A stretch of DNA of 64,000 nt from Marinococcus sp. PL1-022 (lineage in GTDB: Bacteria > Bacillota > Bacilli > Bacillales > Marinococcaceae). Shown here piece by piece: positions 27,426 through 36,763 of the stretch. The stretch spans positions 1,193,495-1,257,494 of the forward strand of contig NZ_JAWXCX010000001.1 in assembly GCF_033845285.1 (NCBI RefSeq). The letters are read 5' to 3'. Position 1 is the first letter of the stretch; every line of letters begins with the position of its first letter. The notes under the pieces are model-generated. The model was given only the letters and a program-made list of their open reading frames with translations. It was not told where the DNA came from and searched no databases. Made by a program: the position numbers and the translations under genes.

Positions 27426-29018
27426 ATGGCAGTAACTATATTTGTATTGGTGTTATTACTTTACGTGGTTGTTGGAGCACTGATTTCCCGTCGCGTTAAA
27501 AACAGCGATGATTTTTACACGATGGGGGGAAGAGGATCAACGGTATTAATTGTTGGCACTCTGGCCGCCACGTATCTTAGTGCTGCGACCCTGTTGGGCA
27601 TAGCTGGGCAATCGTATGCAGAAGGGCCACTGGTTATTGCGGCACTCGGATCTTTTGGCGCATGGATTGGTACCTTGCTGGCAGTGGTTTATGTTGGAAG
27701 GAAGATGAAAGCGTTAAAATGTAAGACAATGCCAGATTTTTTTGATAAACGGTTCAACAGTAAGTGGGTTAGTGTTATTGCTATTATTATTATGATCGTT
27801 GGTCTAATTGGGTACGGAGTAATCCAGTTCATTGGGGCAGGCCTGGTGCTCAGTGAGATTACCGGCATCAACTTTCAGGTGCTTATCATGCTTTTTACAG
27901 TAGCATTGATTGCTTTCACCGCTTTTGGAGGCATGTACGGAGTGGTAGTGACTGATACGCTCATGTTTTTCACGATGCTTGCCATTTCTGTCATTATTGC
28001 ACCATTAATTATCGGTCAGGCCGGGTTTGAGCAGATGAGAGGCCTAGCAGAAACCTTGCCGAACTACTGGACGATCGGTGGTACAGAAGAACGGTCTATA
28101 GGGTGGTCTATTTCCCAGTTCCTTGTCTGGATTCTGTTTTTTACATGCATGCCAGCGCTGGTGTCCCGGGTATTTCCGGCTAAAAATGATTTTGTCATTT
28201 TGAAAGCTGCCATTATCGGCGTATTTTTTGCTCCTTTCATGCAGCTGACAGTCTTCATTGCTGCAGGCGGTATGCAAGTGCTTGAACCAAACATTACTCC
28301 TACAGACAACGCGATGATCGTCGGGTTCATGGAGTATACTCCGCCAGCAATTGCTGGAATAGGGCTCGCGGCTCTCATGGCTTCCATTATGTCCACGGCG
28401 TCCACACTGTTTGTACTGGTGGGTTTTGCTTTATCCAGAGATTTGTATGAAAGACTTTTTGAGAAAAAACTTAATGAAAAGCAGAGTCTTAATGCGGCGA
28501 GAATCGGCCAGCTCATTGTAGCAGTAGTTATTTGTGCCATTGCTATTGCCCAGCCATCTGCTATTTACTGGATTTCTATCTACGCTGGTTCCATCTTTGC
28601 GGTTGGTTGGCTGCCAACTATAGTAGCTTCCTTCGAATGGAAAAAAATGAACAGTAAGGCTGCTTCTATTAGTATGGTCTCGGGGACAGCATCGTTTATT
28701 GTATTTGGGGAACTTATAAGAGCGGGGGTAATGACCCTGCCGACCGGAATAGATGAACTGATGTTGGCACTTGTAGTCTCGGTGGTTTCCCTTATTATTA
28801 CAGCTCTGTTAACGAAACCGAATACGCATGAATTGAATTATTATACGGAAATGAAAAATACAAGCATGGCCAAGCAAACAATCCAGGAGCTGTTGGCACA
28901 GCCAGGTGGGCTTCAAAAAATAAAAAAACAGTATAAACAGGTGATTCAAATTTCAGTCCTGTTTACTGTGATATCTATTGTCGTGTGGGGATATTTCTTC
29001 ATTAAACTTGGTCTGTAG
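27426..29018 (+). CDS. Sodium:solute symporter (SSS family)
   Basis: Polytopic membrane protein of 530 aa with about 13 hydrophobic segments, SSS/LeuT-like. The N-terminal FYTMGGRGSTVLIVGTLAATYLSAATLLG and the middle ASIMSTASTLFVLVGFALSRDLYERL match the sodium-site regions of PutP/PanF-type carriers. The last ~60 residues are a cytoplasmic segment plus a final membrane span. Set in the gabTD operon, it most likely imports the amino acid, or an N-carbamoyl or N-acyl derivative, that the neighbouring hydrolases and aminotransferase degrade (inference). Confidence 0.92.
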   Translation: MAVTIFVLVLLLYVVVGALISRRVKNSDDFYTMGGRGSTVLIVGTLAATYLSAATLLGIAGQSYAEGPLVIAALGSFGAWIGTLLAVVYVGRKMKALKCKTMPDFFDKRFNSKWVSVIAIIIMIVGLIGYGVIQFIGAGLVLSEITGINFQVLIMLFTVALIAFTAFGGMYGVVVTDTLMFFTMLAISVIIAPLIIGQAGFEQMRGLAETLPNYWTIGGTEERSIGWSISQFLVWILFFTCMPALVSRVFPAKNDFVILKAAIIGVFFAPFMQLTVFIAAGGMQVLEPNITPTDNAMIVGFMEYTPPAIAGIGLAALMASIMSTASTLFVLVGFALSRDLYERLFEKKLNEKQSLNAARIGQLIVAVVICAIAIAQPSAIYWISIYAGSIFAVGWLPTIVASFEWKKMNSKAASISMVSGTASFIVFGELIRAGVMTLPTGIDELMLALVVSVVSLIITALLTKPNTHELNYYTEMKNTSMAKQTIQELLAQPGGLQKIKKQYKQVIQISVLFTVISIVVWGYFFIKLGL

Positions 29019-29040
29019 AATCTAAGAGGTGATATAGGAG

Positions 29041-30267
29041 ATGGAGACGCTGAATAAAATTAATGAAGCAAGATTGTTTCGAATGCTGGCCAAAAGTTCA
29101 GAAACGGGAGCGATACCCGGACAAGGACTGCGAAGATTAGCTCTTTCTGCTGAAGATAAAGAGATGAGAAATATATTCAAAGCTTGGTGTGAAGATGCCG
29201 GGCTAAAAGTAAGAATTGACGACTTTGGGAATATGTATGGACGTAGAGAAGGAAAGAAAGAGCTCCCTCCAGTCGTACTCGGCTCTCACTTGGATTCCCA
29301 GCCGGAAGGAGGGCGGTTTGACGGTGTTCTTGGTGTACTGCTTGCTCTAGAAGTTATCCATACCTTAAATGACAATGGCATAGAGACGGAAAGACCTGTC
29401 GAAATAGTCAATTTCACTAACGAAGAAGGGGCCAGGTTTGAACCTCCCATGCTTGGGTCCGGCGGAATAGCAGGTGTATTTGATCAGGATTATGTCCACA
29501 GCAGGCAGGATCATGACGGCTTCAGCTTTTTGGATGAACTAAAGAAGATCGGCTATCACGGCACAAAGGAGAACAGGATAAAGGAATTTTACTCTTTTGT
29601 GGAACTTCATATTGAACAGGGACCGATTCTTGAAGATGAAAACAAACAGATTGGAATCGTAGAAGGCGTACAGGGAATTAGTTGGCTCGAAGCCGCTCTT
29701 TCCGGAGAAGCGGACCACGCAGGGCCTACGCCAATGCATTTACGAAAAGATGCGTTAATGGCCGCTGCCGAAATTATGACCCAGTTGGAGTCGAAAGCCA
29801 TTCAAGCAGGGGTAACAGTTACTGTGGGGAAAATTTCTGTCTCCCCGGACACGGTCAATTGTATTCCGGGTAAAGCTGTTTTCACAATTGATCTCCGGAG
29901 TGCTGACGATCAAAAGCGAAGCGAAGCAGTAAAGGAAGCAAAAAGCTCCATCCATGAAGTTTGCCAACAAAGAGGCGTGGAAGTAGATATAAAGGAACTG
30001 TGGGACACGGGCAAAACTGATTTTGATAAACACATTACCAACATCATTGAAAAAAACGCAGAAAATCTCCATTATTCTTCAAAAAGACTGCTGAGTGGCG
30101 CCGGTCATGATGCCAAATATGTAAACAATCTCGGGCCGACAGCTATGATCTTTCTTCCGAGTGTTAATGGTAAGAGCCACGTACCATCGGAATTGACAGA
30201 GGATGACGATATTGTAAAGGGCGCCAATGTGTTATATCAAACGGCCCTTGAATTAGCTAATGAGTAG
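29041..30267 (+). CDS. M20-family carbamoylase / beta-ureidopropionase-type hydrolase
   Basis: Zinc-dependent amidohydrolase of the hydantoinase/carbamoylase group (HyuC, AllC, beta-ureidopropionase), 408 aa. Metal and active-site motifs: LGSHLDSQPEGGRFDG, NFTNEEGARF and LHIEQGPILE, with GAGHDAKY near the end. Such enzymes remove an N-carbamoyl group to free an amino acid. In this operon the product could be beta-alanine or GABA, which then goes to GabT and GabD. ATG at 29041 follows GAGGTGATATAGGAG. The substrate is inferred from context. Confidence 0.9.
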   Translation: METLNKINEARLFRMLAKSSETGAIPGQGLRRLALSAEDKEMRNIFKAWCEDAGLKVRIDDFGNMYGRREGKKELPPVVLGSHLDSQPEGGRFDGVLGVLLALEVIHTLNDNGIETERPVEIVNFTNEEGARFEPPMLGSGGIAGVFDQDYVHSRQDHDGFSFLDELKKIGYHGTKENRIKEFYSFVELHIEQGPILEDENKQIGIVEGVQGISWLEAALSGEADHAGPTPMHLRKDALMAAAEIMTQLESKAIQAGVTVTVGKISVSPDTVNCIPGKAVFTIDLRSADDQKRSEAVKEAKSSIHEVCQQRGVEVDIKELWDTGKTDFDKHITNIIEKNAENLHYSSKRLLSGAGHDAKYVNNLGPTAMIFLPSVNGKSHVPSELTEDDDIVKGANVLYQTALELANE

Positions 30268-30282
30268 TGGGGTGAACAAGAA

Positions 30283-31551
30283 ATGAGTATTAATAGAGAA
30301 CTGATTGAAGAGAAACTAGAAGAATTATGGGACGAAGAAAAACTATTTTTGCAGACTATTGGAAGCTTCCCCAGTACCTTGGGAAATGAAAAAGAAGTAC
30401 AGGCCTTCATCTATAATTATTTGCAGGAGATGGGTCTTGAAACAGAAGCAGTGAAAGTCGAGCCAGAGCGGCTGAAAAAATATGAAAACTTTGGCGAGCC
30501 CGAATGGTCATACGAAAACAGGCCAGTAGTCGCGGGAGTATGGAAAAGTCCAGGGCCGAAAAAAGGAAAAAGTCTGATACTGCAAAGCCATTTGGATGTG
30601 GTCAGTGCCGGGCCGGAAGACCAGTGGGCCAACGATCCTTATTCTCCTGTTATAAAAGGGAACAGTATGTATGGTAGAGGTCTGCTTGATATGAAAGGCG
30701 GCTTTGCAGCGATCGTATTTGCGGTTAAAGCCCTGAGGAAGGCAGGAGTGGAGCTTGGAGCAGATCTGCAGATTCATAGCGTCATCGAAGAGGAATGCAC
30801 TGGGAACGGAGCGCTCGCATTATTGGATAGAGGCTATACGGCGGACGGGGCCTTGATACCCGAACCTACCCATTTACGGCTTATTAATTCCCAACTGGGT
30901 GTCTTGTGGCTGCGAGTAACAGTAAAAGGCGCCGGAGCTCACGTAGAGCGTGCAGAAAGTGCGCAAAATGCGATCATGAAGGCGTCCAGGCTCATGGAAT
31001 CACTTATGGAATACCGCGAGCACATTAATAGTCGTCCCAAGCACCCAGACTTTGAAAATCACCCTCACCCGCTTAACGTAAATGTCGGTGCAGTCAAGGG
31101 CGGAGATTGGGCTTCCAGCGTACCAACGGAATGCACGTTTGAAGCGAGAGTAGGATTTTATCCAGGTACTGCGCCGGAAACGGTACAAAAAGAGGTGGAG
31201 CAGTGGCTGTTAGAGGCAGCCAATGAAGATGAATGGCTAAAAACAACACCTCCGGAAATTACGTTTTTCGGTTTTGCTGCTCCAGGCTATTCTATTTCAA
31301 AAGACGAAGAGATTATGCAGGAAATGGCTGCTTCACATGCTTCTGTTACTAACGAAAAAGTAGAGCATCTTCCTTTTACGGCTACGACGGATTTGCGGGC
31401 ATTTGGGGAGTTTAATATTCCCGCTACTTGCTATGGACCGGTTGGCGGCGATATGCACGCCCCGAATGAATACATTGATCTTGCGAGTTTAAAGACCGTG
31501 ACACACACGATAGCTGAATTCATCACTAGATGGTGTGAAGAAAATAAGTAG
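30283..31551 (+). CDS. M20-family deacylase/peptidase (ArgE/DapE type)
   Basis: Second M20 metallohydrolase of the operon, 422 aa. Motifs: LQSHLDVVSAG (first metal ligand), GRGLLDMKGG, catalytic glutamate in VIEEECTGNGA and PEPTHLR. This group removes acyl groups from amino acids or cleaves dipeptides. Having a carbamoylase and a deacylase side by side suggests the pathway takes N-substituted amino acids of two kinds, or acts in two steps. Start ATG 30283 after GGGGTGAACAAG. A strong terminator at 31597 closes the operon. Confidence 0.88.
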   Translation: MSINRELIEEKLEELWDEEKLFLQTIGSFPSTLGNEKEVQAFIYNYLQEMGLETEAVKVEPERLKKYENFGEPEWSYENRPVVAGVWKSPGPKKGKSLILQSHLDVVSAGPEDQWANDPYSPVIKGNSMYGRGLLDMKGGFAAIVFAVKALRKAGVELGADLQIHSVIEEECTGNGALALLDRGYTADGALIPEPTHLRLINSQLGVLWLRVTVKGAGAHVERAESAQNAIMKASRLMESLMEYREHINSRPKHPDFENHPHPLNVNVGAVKGGDWASSVPTECTFEARVGFYPGTAPETVQKEVEQWLLEAANEDEWLKTTPPEITFFGFAAPGYSISKDEEIMQEMAASHASVTNEKVEHLPFTATTDLRAFGEFNIPATCYGPVGGDMHAPNEYIDLASLKTVTHTIAEFITRWCEENK

Positions 31552-31596
31552 GTATGAAATGCTTACTGTTTTCCAACCTGAAAATAGGACAGAATA

Positions 31597-31649
31597 AAAA
31601 ACAGAAGCCCCGGCATAAATGTAATATGCTTAGGGGCTTCTGTTTTTTA
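31597..31649. terminator. Bidirectional terminator between the gab-type operon and the MBL gene
   Basis: AAAAACAGAAGCCCC pairs with GGGGCTTCTGTTTTTT. With A-rich and T-rich flanks it can act on both strands, ending the plus-strand operon (stop at 31551) and the minus-strand gene (stop at 31690). Confidence 0.92.
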
Positions 31650-31689
31650 TAGTATAGTAGGGTTACAATCGCTTGTTTTTGCATTTACT

Positions 31690-32463
31690 TTAAAAACGAT
31701 AAATTTCCCCGTCGTCCGGTACCCAAAGGTTTGCCGAAATGCCTTTTTCGTCAGCGAAGGTCTTTAATTCATTTTTCGATATCGTCCAGTGGTTCACTGC
31801 TTCCATGTGCACGGCAATAATCTTTGCGTTGGGGGCGGCCTGCCGCAATTCGTACACGTCCTCCTTGCCCATGACGAGCGAACCGCCCTCGGCGAACTGG
31901 TTGTCGCCGGCATTGACTACGATGATATCCGGCTGGTGAAGGTTTACCGCCTCCTGGACGCCCTCGTACCAGACGGTGTCACCGGCCACATACAGCGTCT
32001 GCTCCGATTCGTGGCTGAACACAACGCCGCATACCGGGCCGGTCATTTCAATGATGTCGCCGCGGCCGTGCTCGCCCTTCGTTTTGCTTAAGCTGATCCC
32101 TTCGAAGACGGTGTCTTCATGCAGCACCTCGACGTTTTGAAAGCCCTCGTTCCGGATATTCTCCGCCTCGTCGGCATTCTGGGTAAACAAAGGAAGATCC
32201 TTGGCCAAAGCTTCTTTTGCGGCCTCGTCCCAGTGATCCTGGTGGGTATGCGTGACGATCACCGCATCAATGCCTGCGGTAATTTCCTGCAGTGCAACCG
32301 GCAGCTCGGCGACGGGGTTGTTCTGATCCCCGTCCGGGGCGTGGGGAGCCGGGTTCGGCAGCGGTGGGTAGGCGCCTTTTTCACCTAAATACGGATCGAT
32401 CAAGAACTTTTTGCCGGCGTATTCGACAATGAGCGTAGCGTTTCGGATCTGATGGATATTCAT
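31690..32463 (-). CDS. MBL-fold metallohydrolase, UlaG/YtkL-like
   Basis: Metallo-beta-lactamase fold hydrolase, 257 aa. Metal ligands are in VTHTHQDHWDE (HxHxDH), GEHGRGD, VAGDTVWYEG and the C-terminal AVHMEAVNHW. Proteins of this shape (an N-terminal IRNATLIVEYAGKKFLIDPYLG followed by a short HxHxDH domain) include ascorbate-6-phosphate lactonase-like and other uncharacterised hydrolases. ATG at 32463 has AAAGGGAG upstream. It is divergent from the SDR gene. The substrate is unknown. Confidence 0.88.
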   Translation of the reverse strand: MNIHQIRNATLIVEYAGKKFLIDPYLGEKGAYPPLPNPAPHAPDGDQNNPVAELPVALQEITAGIDAVIVTHTHQDHWDEAAKEALAKDLPLFTQNADEAENIRNEGFQNVEVLHEDTVFEGISLSKTKGEHGRGDIIEMTGPVCGVVFSHESEQTLYVAGDTVWYEGVQEAVNLHQPDIIVVNAGDNQFAEGGSLVMGKEDVYELRQAAPNAKIIAVHMEAVNHWTISKNELKTFADEKGISANLWVPDDGEIYRF

Positions 32464-32654
32464 CTGACAAAACTCCCTTTACGTGAAAAATTTAATCGCC
32501 TCCTGTTTATTGTAACCGAAACATGCCGGGGAAACACATACTACGATGTTTCGAATACCACTGTCTGGGAATGGGAATTACGTCAATGGATAGTTAATGG
32601 TTATGGGAAAACGAAACAGCAGGCTGCCCGCCGGGTAGTATAGGAGGAATAAAG

Positions 32655-33428
32655 ATGAAGATTTTGATAACAGGAGCGACAGACGGCATCGGCATGGAAA
32701 CGGCGAGGATGCTGACCAAAGAGGGCCATGAGGTGCTGCTGCACGGACGCAGCGAAGAAAAGCTTGCGGATGTGGCCAAAGAAACGGGAAACGAAAACGC
32801 CGAGCAGTATGTGGCGGATTTGTCCCAGATGGCGAACGTGAGAAGCTTCGCCCGGGCGGTCAGGGAGAAGCACAGTCACCTGGACGTGCTCATCAATAAC
32901 GCGGGCGTATATACGGCCCCGGGGGAGAAGACCGAAGACGGACTCGACATCCGGTTTGCGGTGAATACGGTGGCGCCGTACATTTTAACGAATGAGCTGC
33001 TTCCGCTGATGGACGACTCGGGGCGCATTGTGAACCTGTCCTCTGCGGCGCAGAAGCCGGTGGATGCGAAGGCGCTTGCGGGTAACGTGGACCTGCAGGA
33101 CGGAGAGGCGTATGCGCAAAGCAAGCTCGCGCTCACGATGTGGACGGTAGAGCTGGCAAATAGTGCCGATCCGGTCATCGTGGCCGTGAATCCGGGGTCC
33201 CTGCTCGGAAGTAAAATGGTAAAGACCGCGTTCGGCGTCGAAGGCAGCGATATTACCATCGGGGCGAATATTCTGTATCAGGCGGCTCTGTCGGATACGT
33301 TTGCCGATGCGTCCGGGAAGTATTTTGACAACGACAGCGGCGACTTCGGCGATCCGCATCCGGATGCCATGGACCAGGATAAGCGTACCGCGCTCATCGA
33401 GCAGATAGAGGGCATTATCGGTAACTAA
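32655..33428 (+). CDS. Short-chain dehydrogenase/reductase (SDR)
   Basis: 257-aa NAD(P)-dependent oxidoreductase with a Rossmann fold. The cofactor loop is TGATDGIG, the arginine of LLHGRSEEKL suggests NADP preference, INNAG is present, and the active site has Ser (LSSAAQ) and Tyr-x-x-x-Lys in AYAQSKLAL. The start is ATG at 32655 behind TAGGAGGAATAAAG. No partner genes are adjacent, so the substrate is unknown. Confidence 0.92.
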   Translation: MKILITGATDGIGMETARMLTKEGHEVLLHGRSEEKLADVAKETGNENAEQYVADLSQMANVRSFARAVREKHSHLDVLINNAGVYTAPGEKTEDGLDIRFAVNTVAPYILTNELLPLMDDSGRIVNLSSAAQKPVDAKALAGNVDLQDGEAYAQSKLALTMWTVELANSADPVIVAVNPGSLLGSKMVKTAFGVEGSDITIGANILYQAALSDTFADASGKYFDNDSGDFGDPHPDAMDQDKRTALIEQIEGIIGN

Positions 33429-33450
33429 AGCCATAACAATACGGATATAG

Positions 33451-33491
33451 AAAAAAGCTGAGCCTCTGCCGGACATTACTGGCAGAGGCTC
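33451..33491 (-). terminator. Terminator of the sulfatase operon (minus strand)
   Basis: A perfect 11-bp stem GAGCCTCTGCC / GGCAGAGGCTC. Read on the minus strand it is followed by AGCTTTTTTC, so it ends transcription from the sulfatase side; for the plus-strand SDR gene the T run is absent. Confidence 0.85.
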
Positions 33492-33512
33492 AAGCTTCGT
33501 ATGAAGAATTTT

Positions 33513-34901
33513 TTATGACTGTTCGTTGTATTGACGCCGTAAGGCCTGCAGTTCAGCTTTAAGCTCCTCGATGACAGAGGCATAGAGAGGGTTGTCGTAT
33601 TCGTTTTTCATCTCCTTAGGATCCCGTTCGAGATCAAAAAGCTCCCATTCAGGCTCCATCGGCTTGTTGACGGCCCCAATCACATCAAGCGGTTCGCCGT
33701 AATAGTAAATCAGCTTGTACCGTCCGGTTCGTACGCCGTAGTGGGCGGCCACGTTATGAATCGTCAGGTGCTCCCAGTACCGGTAATAAAACGAGCTCCG
33801 CCAGCTGTCGGGGGTACGGCCTTCGGCGACCGGACGGAAGCTTTCCCCCTGCATCGGAGTACGCGGCTGGACGCCGGCATAGTCAAGCAGGGTGGGGGCA
33901 AAGTCATTGTTGATAATGATGCTGCTGGAGGTGCTCCGGGCGGGGATGCTTTTTGGATAGCGCATCAAAAATGGCATCTGCAGCGACTCTTCGTACATAA
34001 AGCGTTTGTCGTACCAGCCGTGCTCGCCGAGAAAAAATCCCTGATCCGAGGTATAAATGACAATAGTGTTCTCTGCCAGCTGCTCCTCATCCAGATAGCG
34101 GAGCAGGCGGCCAATGTTTTCATCAATGGACAGTACGCAGCGCAGATAATCCTTTATGTAGCGCTGGTATTTCCATTCCTTCACCTCCTGGTGCGTCAAG
34201 CCTTCAGGAGGCGTGCCCTTCACATCCTCCTCCGTTAAATCCTCTATCCGCATTTCCGCGATGCGCGCGGCTGTTGCCCGGTTTTCGTACGTATCGTTAA
34301 AGGTGGTGGGCAGCTGAAACTCCATGTCGTTAAAGGCGTCTTTATGCTTTTCCGCTGGCAGCCACGGCCGGTGCGGGGCTTTATGGTTTACCATCAGCAT
34401 GAACGGTTCGTCGGTCCGGCGTGCCTGCATCCAGTCGAGCGCGTAATCGGTAACCACGTCCGTGGCATAGCCGGGCACCTGCTTCCGGCCGCCGGCTTCA
34501 ATCATCGTGGGAGTGTAATATTCCCCCTGGTCGTTAAAAATGCTCCAGTAGTCAAACCCGGCCGGATGATGAGCCTCCCCGTGGCCGAGATGCCATTTAC
34601 CCACCAGGCCGGTTTGATAGCCATTTTCCTGAAGCAGCCCTGGAAAGGTCTGCTGGGTGTTGTCAAAATGCTCGGACAGGCCGCGCACCCCGTTTTCGTG
34701 GCTGTACTGGCCGGTAAGAATCGTCGCGCGGCTCGGGGCACAAAGCGAGTTGGTACAGTAGACATTATCCATGCGAATGCCTTCGTCGGCAAGACGGTCA
34801 ATGTGCGGGGTGTGGATGAGCTGGTCATTGTAGGCGCTGATGGACTGGGCGCCGTGGTCGTCACTCATGATAAACAGAATATTCGGGCGGGATGAATGCA
34901 T
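33513..34901 (-). CDS. Sulfatase (arylsulfatase/choline-sulfatase superfamily), cytoplasmic
   Basis: 462-aa sulfatase. The formylglycine-forming signature CAPSR starts at C54 (NSLCAPSRATILTGQYSHENG), with metal-binding IMSDDHGAQS at the N-terminus and SDQGFFLGEHGWYDKR later. It removes sulfate esters, probably from an imported sugar. ATG at 34901 has CAGGAGG six bases upstream; the longer frame (to 34967) runs into the lacI gene and is unlikely. There is no signal peptide, so the substrate must be imported first, which fits the ABC importer of the same operon. No sulfatase-maturing enzyme lies in the window. Phosphonate or phosphodiester activity is a possible alternative within the superfamily. 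Confidence 0.9.
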   Translation of the reverse strand: MHSSRPNILFIMSDDHGAQSISAYNDQLIHTPHIDRLADEGIRMDNVYCTNSLCAPSRATILTGQYSHENGVRGLSEHFDNTQQTFPGLLQENGYQTGLVGKWHLGHGEAHHPAGFDYWSIFNDQGEYYTPTMIEAGGRKQVPGYATDVVTDYALDWMQARRTDEPFMLMVNHKAPHRPWLPAEKHKDAFNDMEFQLPTTFNDTYENRATAARIAEMRIEDLTEEDVKGTPPEGLTHQEVKEWKYQRYIKDYLRCVLSIDENIGRLLRYLDEEQLAENTIVIYTSDQGFFLGEHGWYDKRFMYEESLQMPFLMRYPKSIPARSTSSSIIINNDFAPTLLDYAGVQPRTPMQGESFRPVAEGRTPDSWRSSFYYRYWEHLTIHNVAAHYGVRTGRYKLIYYYGEPLDVIGAVNKPMEPEWELFDLERDPKEMKNEYDNPLYASVIEELKAELQALRRQYNEQS

Positions 34902-34929
34902 AGGAGCCTCCTGAATCATATTATTATAG

Positions 34930-35925
34930 TCAAACCCGGCTGGTGCGCACCGACTTTCTTTCGACAATATCGGTCATCAGTTTATAGTGATGGTCCACCT
35001 GTTCGCCGTCGAGCAGGCGAAAGATCAGATGGGAAGCGAGGGAGCCTGCTTCGTATTTTGGCTGGCGGACGGTGGTCAGCGGTGGTGACAGGTATTCGGA
35101 CAGCTGGATGTCATCAAACCCGATAATTGAAATGTCTTCGGGCACCTGAATCTGATTTTCACGGAATGCCTGCAGGCCGCCGATAGCCATCTCGTCGTTG
35201 GCGAAAAAGACGGCCTGCGGAAGATCACGCTGGGCGATCAGCAGCTTGACGGCACGGTAGCCGCCTTCCCGGGTAAAATCGCTGGCGATTTCCCACTTCG
35301 GGTAGGGGGAAAGGTGGTAGTCCTCGAGTGCCTGCCGAAAGCCCTGATAGCGGAGCTTATTGTCGCGGGCATTTGGTGGCCCGCTGATATAGGCAATCTG
35401 GCGATGGCCCCTGGTAATTAAAAATTCGGTCGCCTGTTTCGCTCCTGCGGTGTTGTCGACCTCCACCTGGAAAATATATTCGTGGTCGATCCTCCGGTCG
35501 AGAACGACGAGCGGAAAGGACTGCTTTGCGGCTTCGAGAGCGATCGCGTCGCTGATGTTATGGGCGAGGATGATCGCGCCGTCCACACGTTTTTCTGTGA
35601 GAAACTTAACCGCCGTTGACTGCGGACCGCCGACAGAGCTGCAGGCAATCAGATCAAAGCCGTGCGCGGATGTTACATCCTGCACGCCCTTGATCAGCTC
35701 GGAATAATAAGGACCGGAGAGGTCGCTCAGCAGCAGAGCGATCGTATTCGTTTTTGTTTTTTTCAGGTCGGAGGCGAAGCCGTTTTTCTGATAGTTGAGC
35801 GACCTTGCCGCCTCTTCGACTCTTCTTTTGGTGGCCGGGCTTATTTTCGGGCTGTCGTTTAACGCATAGGATGCGGTCGACAGCGCGACCCCGGCTAGTT
35901 TAGCAACATCTTTAATATTTGCCAT
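34930..35925 (-). CDS. LacI-family transcriptional regulator
   Basis: 331-aa repressor: N-terminal LacI HTH (NIKDVAKLAGVALSTASYALND with KISPATKRRVEEAA hinge) and a periplasmic-binding-protein-like sensor domain (MAIGGLQAF, IIGFDDIQLSEYLSPPLTTV). It lies inside the operon between the esterase and sulfatase genes, so it is probably autoregulated. The likely operators are the GAAACGTTTC palindromes at 39812 and 39932 between the solute-binding protein and the GH3 gene. The inducer is presumably a sugar from the imported oligosaccharide. Confidence 0.95.
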   Translation of the reverse strand: MANIKDVAKLAGVALSTASYALNDSPKISPATKRRVEEAARSLNYQKNGFASDLKKTKTNTIALLLSDLSGPYYSELIKGVQDVTSAHGFDLIACSSVGGPQSTAVKFLTEKRVDGAIILAHNISDAIALEAAKQSFPLVVLDRRIDHEYIFQVEVDNTAGAKQATEFLITRGHRQIAYISGPPNARDNKLRYQGFRQALEDYHLSPYPKWEIASDFTREGGYRAVKLLIAQRDLPQAVFFANDEMAIGGLQAFRENQIQVPEDISIIGFDDIQLSEYLSPPLTTVRQPKYEAGSLASHLIFRLLDGEQVDHHYKLMTDIVERKSVRTSRV

Positions 35926-35956
35926 GGTTTCCCCCTGATTTTTACTGTTGATAAAG

Positions 35957-36742
35957 TTATGTCTCCCGGGAATTATCTGCTTCTATCGGAAGCCAGTGCA
36001 GAACCCGCTGGATGGCTTCGTCCCAAAAATTCCACGTGTGGCCGCCGGGACGGAAATCTCCGTCCACAGGGATGCTCAGCTTGGCACATTTTTGGTGAAA
36101 CCGCCGGTTGTGTTCGTATAAAAAATCCTCCGTGCCGCACGTCTGATACAGGCGGGGCATCTGCCCGCCCGCGTGCTGAAGGGTGTCAAGCAGGCCTAAA
36201 ATATCATTGGGCGTGGAGGCAATGTCTGCGTCCCCAAAAATCAATTTAAACTGCCGCCGTTTGTCGTCGGCCATTTGAGCATTGTGCTGTACATGGTAAA
36301 CCATATCCGTCACACCGGAAAGGCTCGCGACTGCGGCGAACTGTCCGGGATGGTTCAATCCCCATTTTAATGCCCCGAATCCTCCCATTGAATGGCCGGC
36401 GACAAATCGCCTGGAGGGGGAGGAGGCGATCGGCAGGAGCCGTTCGGCCACCGCCGGCAGTTCGTCGGTTAAAAATGTCCAGTACCTGCCGCCAAATGCC
36501 ATATCGGTGTAGAAGCTGTTGTCTGCGGAGGGCATCACGACGGCCAGACCCGCTTCCGACGCATAGCGGACGATGGAGGTGTTATGAAGCCAGGCGGTAT
36601 GGTTGTCGCTGAAGCCGTGCAGAAGGTATAACACGGGCGCAGGCACGCGGCTGTCCTGATACACGGACGGGGGAATAATAACGGAGGCCGCAACCGTTTT
36701 GGACAGCACCCGGGACGGAAAATCGATATGCATTACAGCCAT
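35957..36742 (-). CDS. Alpha/beta-hydrolase esterase (EstA/FrmB-like)
   Basis: 261-aa esterase of the tributyrin esterase/esterase D group. The nucleophile elbow is GHSMGGFGALKW, the oxyanion region YLLHGFSDNHTAWL, and a late histidine lies in FRPGGHTWNFWDEAI. In this locus it may remove acetyl or other acyl groups from an imported oligosaccharide (inference). ATG at 36742 follows AAGGAGTG. No signal peptide. It follows the ABC permease by about 20 bases, so it is part of the same operon. Confidence 0.88.
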   Translation of the reverse strand: MAVMHIDFPSRVLSKTVAASVIIPPSVYQDSRVPAPVLYLLHGFSDNHTAWLHNTSIVRYASEAGLAVVMPSADNSFYTDMAFGGRYWTFLTDELPAVAERLLPIASSPSRRFVAGHSMGGFGALKWGLNHPGQFAAVASLSGVTDMVYHVQHNAQMADDKRRQFKLIFGDADIASTPNDILGLLDTLQHAGGQMPRLYQTCGTEDFLYEHNRRFHQKCAKLSIPVDGDFRPGGHTWNFWDEAIQRVLHWLPIEADNSRET

Positions 36743-36763
36743 GCTGTTTCACTCCTTAGCGTT

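Noticed and set aside
32452-32643. 63-codon plus-strand frame between the MBL and SDR genes
   Set aside because: Overlaps the MBL gene start and the SDR ribosome binding site; lacks its own ribosome binding site.
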